A stretch of 64,000 nt of DNA, taken from Marivirga harenae. Lineage in GTDB: Bacteria; Bacteroidota; Bacteroidia; Cytophagales; Cyclobacteriaceae. The position numbers and the translations under genes are program-made. A model generated the notes under the pieces. That model did not search any database, was not told the origin of the DNA, and was given only the letters and a program-made list of their open reading frames with translations. The stretch spans positions 4,299,501-4,363,500 of the forward strand of contig NZ_CP130565.1 of NCBI RefSeq assembly GCF_030534335.1. Reading direction: 5' to 3'. This document shows, one piece after another, positions 63,166 to 64,000 of the stretch (positions within the stretch are counted from its first letter, which is position 1; each line of letters starts with the position of its first letter).

Positions 63166-64000
63166 TAAGGATCTACATTTTCACAGACTAGTCTTCTGAC
63201 AATTGCATCCGTTTGATTTGGGTAATTGGTATTGACAACATTTGCTTCAGTAATGAAAAGCTTTAAGGTATCTAATTGTGACAATTTCAAAGATTCAATC
63301 ACTTTTACACCCATTTTTTGTAAAGCAACGGCATTGCACTGTTGTTCATATTGCCCTCTCATCGGAATTACAAGTAACTTCTTTTGAAGAAACAATGCCT
63401 CCGCAGGACCTTCAAAACCCGCGCCACAAATAAGACCCTCACATGCTGCAAGACTCTGAAGATACAATTGATTATCAATAGGAATAATCTCAATATTCCC
63501 CACCTTTTTTGCTGCAGTGCAATGCTTTGAAAACACTTTGCAGGACACTTCCAGTACTGATAAAACTTTGACTATTCTTTCGTCACTATATGCAGGTAAA
63601 TAAACAGTATAAAAATCACCTTCCTTCGTCTTTAGATCTCGGATTTCCTGTCTAATAATAGGGAGATAGATTTTATCCGCATAAGTTTTAAAATGAACCC
63701 CATAAGATTGATTGACAGGAGCGTAATATTTCAGTATCAAATAACCTAGCCAATCTGTTTTCATTGGTTTTGGAGAAAAAGGATGAATAACTGCTGATTG
63801 ATGGCTTAATCCGACACATTTCTTTGCTTTCAATAAACATGCCCAAGCAGAAACAGCTTCAAAGTCATTAATAATTAAATCATATTGGTGCACATCTAAA
63901 TTCCATATTTCCTTTATAAAGCGGAAGAGGTTCATCCTTTTTAATGTTTTAAAAATATCGACACCTCCCCTTTTGCCAAAAATGAAGCTAACACCAAATA
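63126..64000 (-). CDS. Glycosyltransferase family protein, 5' end beyond the window
   Basis: The reading frame is open to the window edge and reads FGVSFIFGKRGGVDIF before an internal Met at 63935, so the gene is longer than the visible 291 codons. QYDLIINDFEAVSAWA and the GAGFEGPAEALFLQKKLLVIP region (nucleotide-sugar pocket) resemble the GT-B fold of UDP-glucuronosyl/MurG-like transferases common in Bacteroidota. The acceptor and sugar are unknown. It converges with the SDR gene (40-bp overlap). Confidence 0.8.
   Translation of the reverse strand, partial: FGVSFIFGKRGGVDIFKTLKRMNLFRFIKEIWNLDVHQYDLIINDFEAVSAWACLLKAKKCVGLSHQSAVIHPFSPKPMKTDWLGYLILKYYAPVNQSYGVHFKTYADKIYLPIIRQEIRDLKTKEGDFYTVYLPAYSDERIVKVLSVLEVSCKVFSKHCTAAKKVGNIEIIPIDNQLYLQSLAACEGLICGAGFEGPAEALFLQKKLLVIPMRGQYEQQCNAVALQKMGVKVIESLKLSQLDTLKLFITEANVVNTNYPNQTDAIVRRLVCENVDPYYTTTAESFSFSR

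Overview
The window is AT-rich chromosomal DNA from a member of the Bacteroidota, most likely a marine-type Cytophagales (Marivirga/Flammeovirga-like; the genus is a guess). The grounds are a C-terminal type IX secretion sorting domain (end of the broken gene at 53842-57560), DUF4252 and S74-chaperone proteins, TAnnTTTG promoter elements (one with a TTG exactly 19 nt upstream), a Bacteroidota-type tyrosine integrase lacking the first catalytic Arg, and a tmRNA whose tag reads GESNYAMAA.

Positions 1-28091 are ordinary core genome. They hold the end of a DMT transporter, pyrE, recQ, a crotonase and a ComEC-like channel; a MerC-domain gene with a double palindrome over a consensus promoter; a GNAT gene overlapping phoH; a SAM hydrolase and an acyl-CoA oxidase-like flavoprotein; a 1579-residue TPR protein; a lipoprotein asparaginase, a fatty-acid desaturase and a UDG-like protein; an ABC exporter; an ECF sigma/anti-sigma/DUF4252/lipoprotein operon; a frameshifted gene; and pirin, MarR and old-yellow-enzyme genes.

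Positions 28095-48862 are an island of 20,768 bp inserted in the 3' end of ssrA (tmRNA, minus strand, 48864-49262). The 9-bp core GTGGAGTTG is present at both ends in direct orientation. The original ssrA terminator now lies at 28057-28091, on the far side of the island. A third core sits inside, inverted, at 45343-45351, in a continuous 1,600-bp segment (43899-45498). The other copy of this segment is the two island ends joined together (48716-48871 plus 28104-29547). The island therefore seems to carry two inverted copies of its own attachment region, and one was used for integration. Module 1 (28104-45342) holds a six-gene minus-strand type I restriction operon (hsdM-hsdS-DUF262-hsdR-HNH-DUF2971), an HNH-like gene, a ribbon-helix-helix gene, a divergent family-A polymerase-like palm protein, a HTH regulator and a serine recombinase. 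Module 2 (45352-48862) holds a probable HD plus PD-(D/E)XK nuclease and the tyrosine integrase. Recombination between inverted cores, or between the long repeats, would flip either module without changing the junctions. There are no phage structural or conjugation genes.

Positions 49262-64000 return to core genome: the 4.5S SRP RNA, a transaldolase of the FSA type, an FtsE-like ATPase, a secreted protein with an S74 chaperone domain, a large leucine-rich-repeat surface protein broken by one missing base, cytidine deaminase, deoC, an aspartyl protease with a PDZ domain, a degenerate receiver protein, an SDR/DUF2867 protein and a glycosyltransferase cut by the window edge.

The items most worth follow-up are the double inverted attachment architecture, the polymerase-like protein at 40378-42096 and the HD/nuclease protein at 45552-47330. 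All calls rest on reading the sequence and on remembered family motifs; no searches were run.
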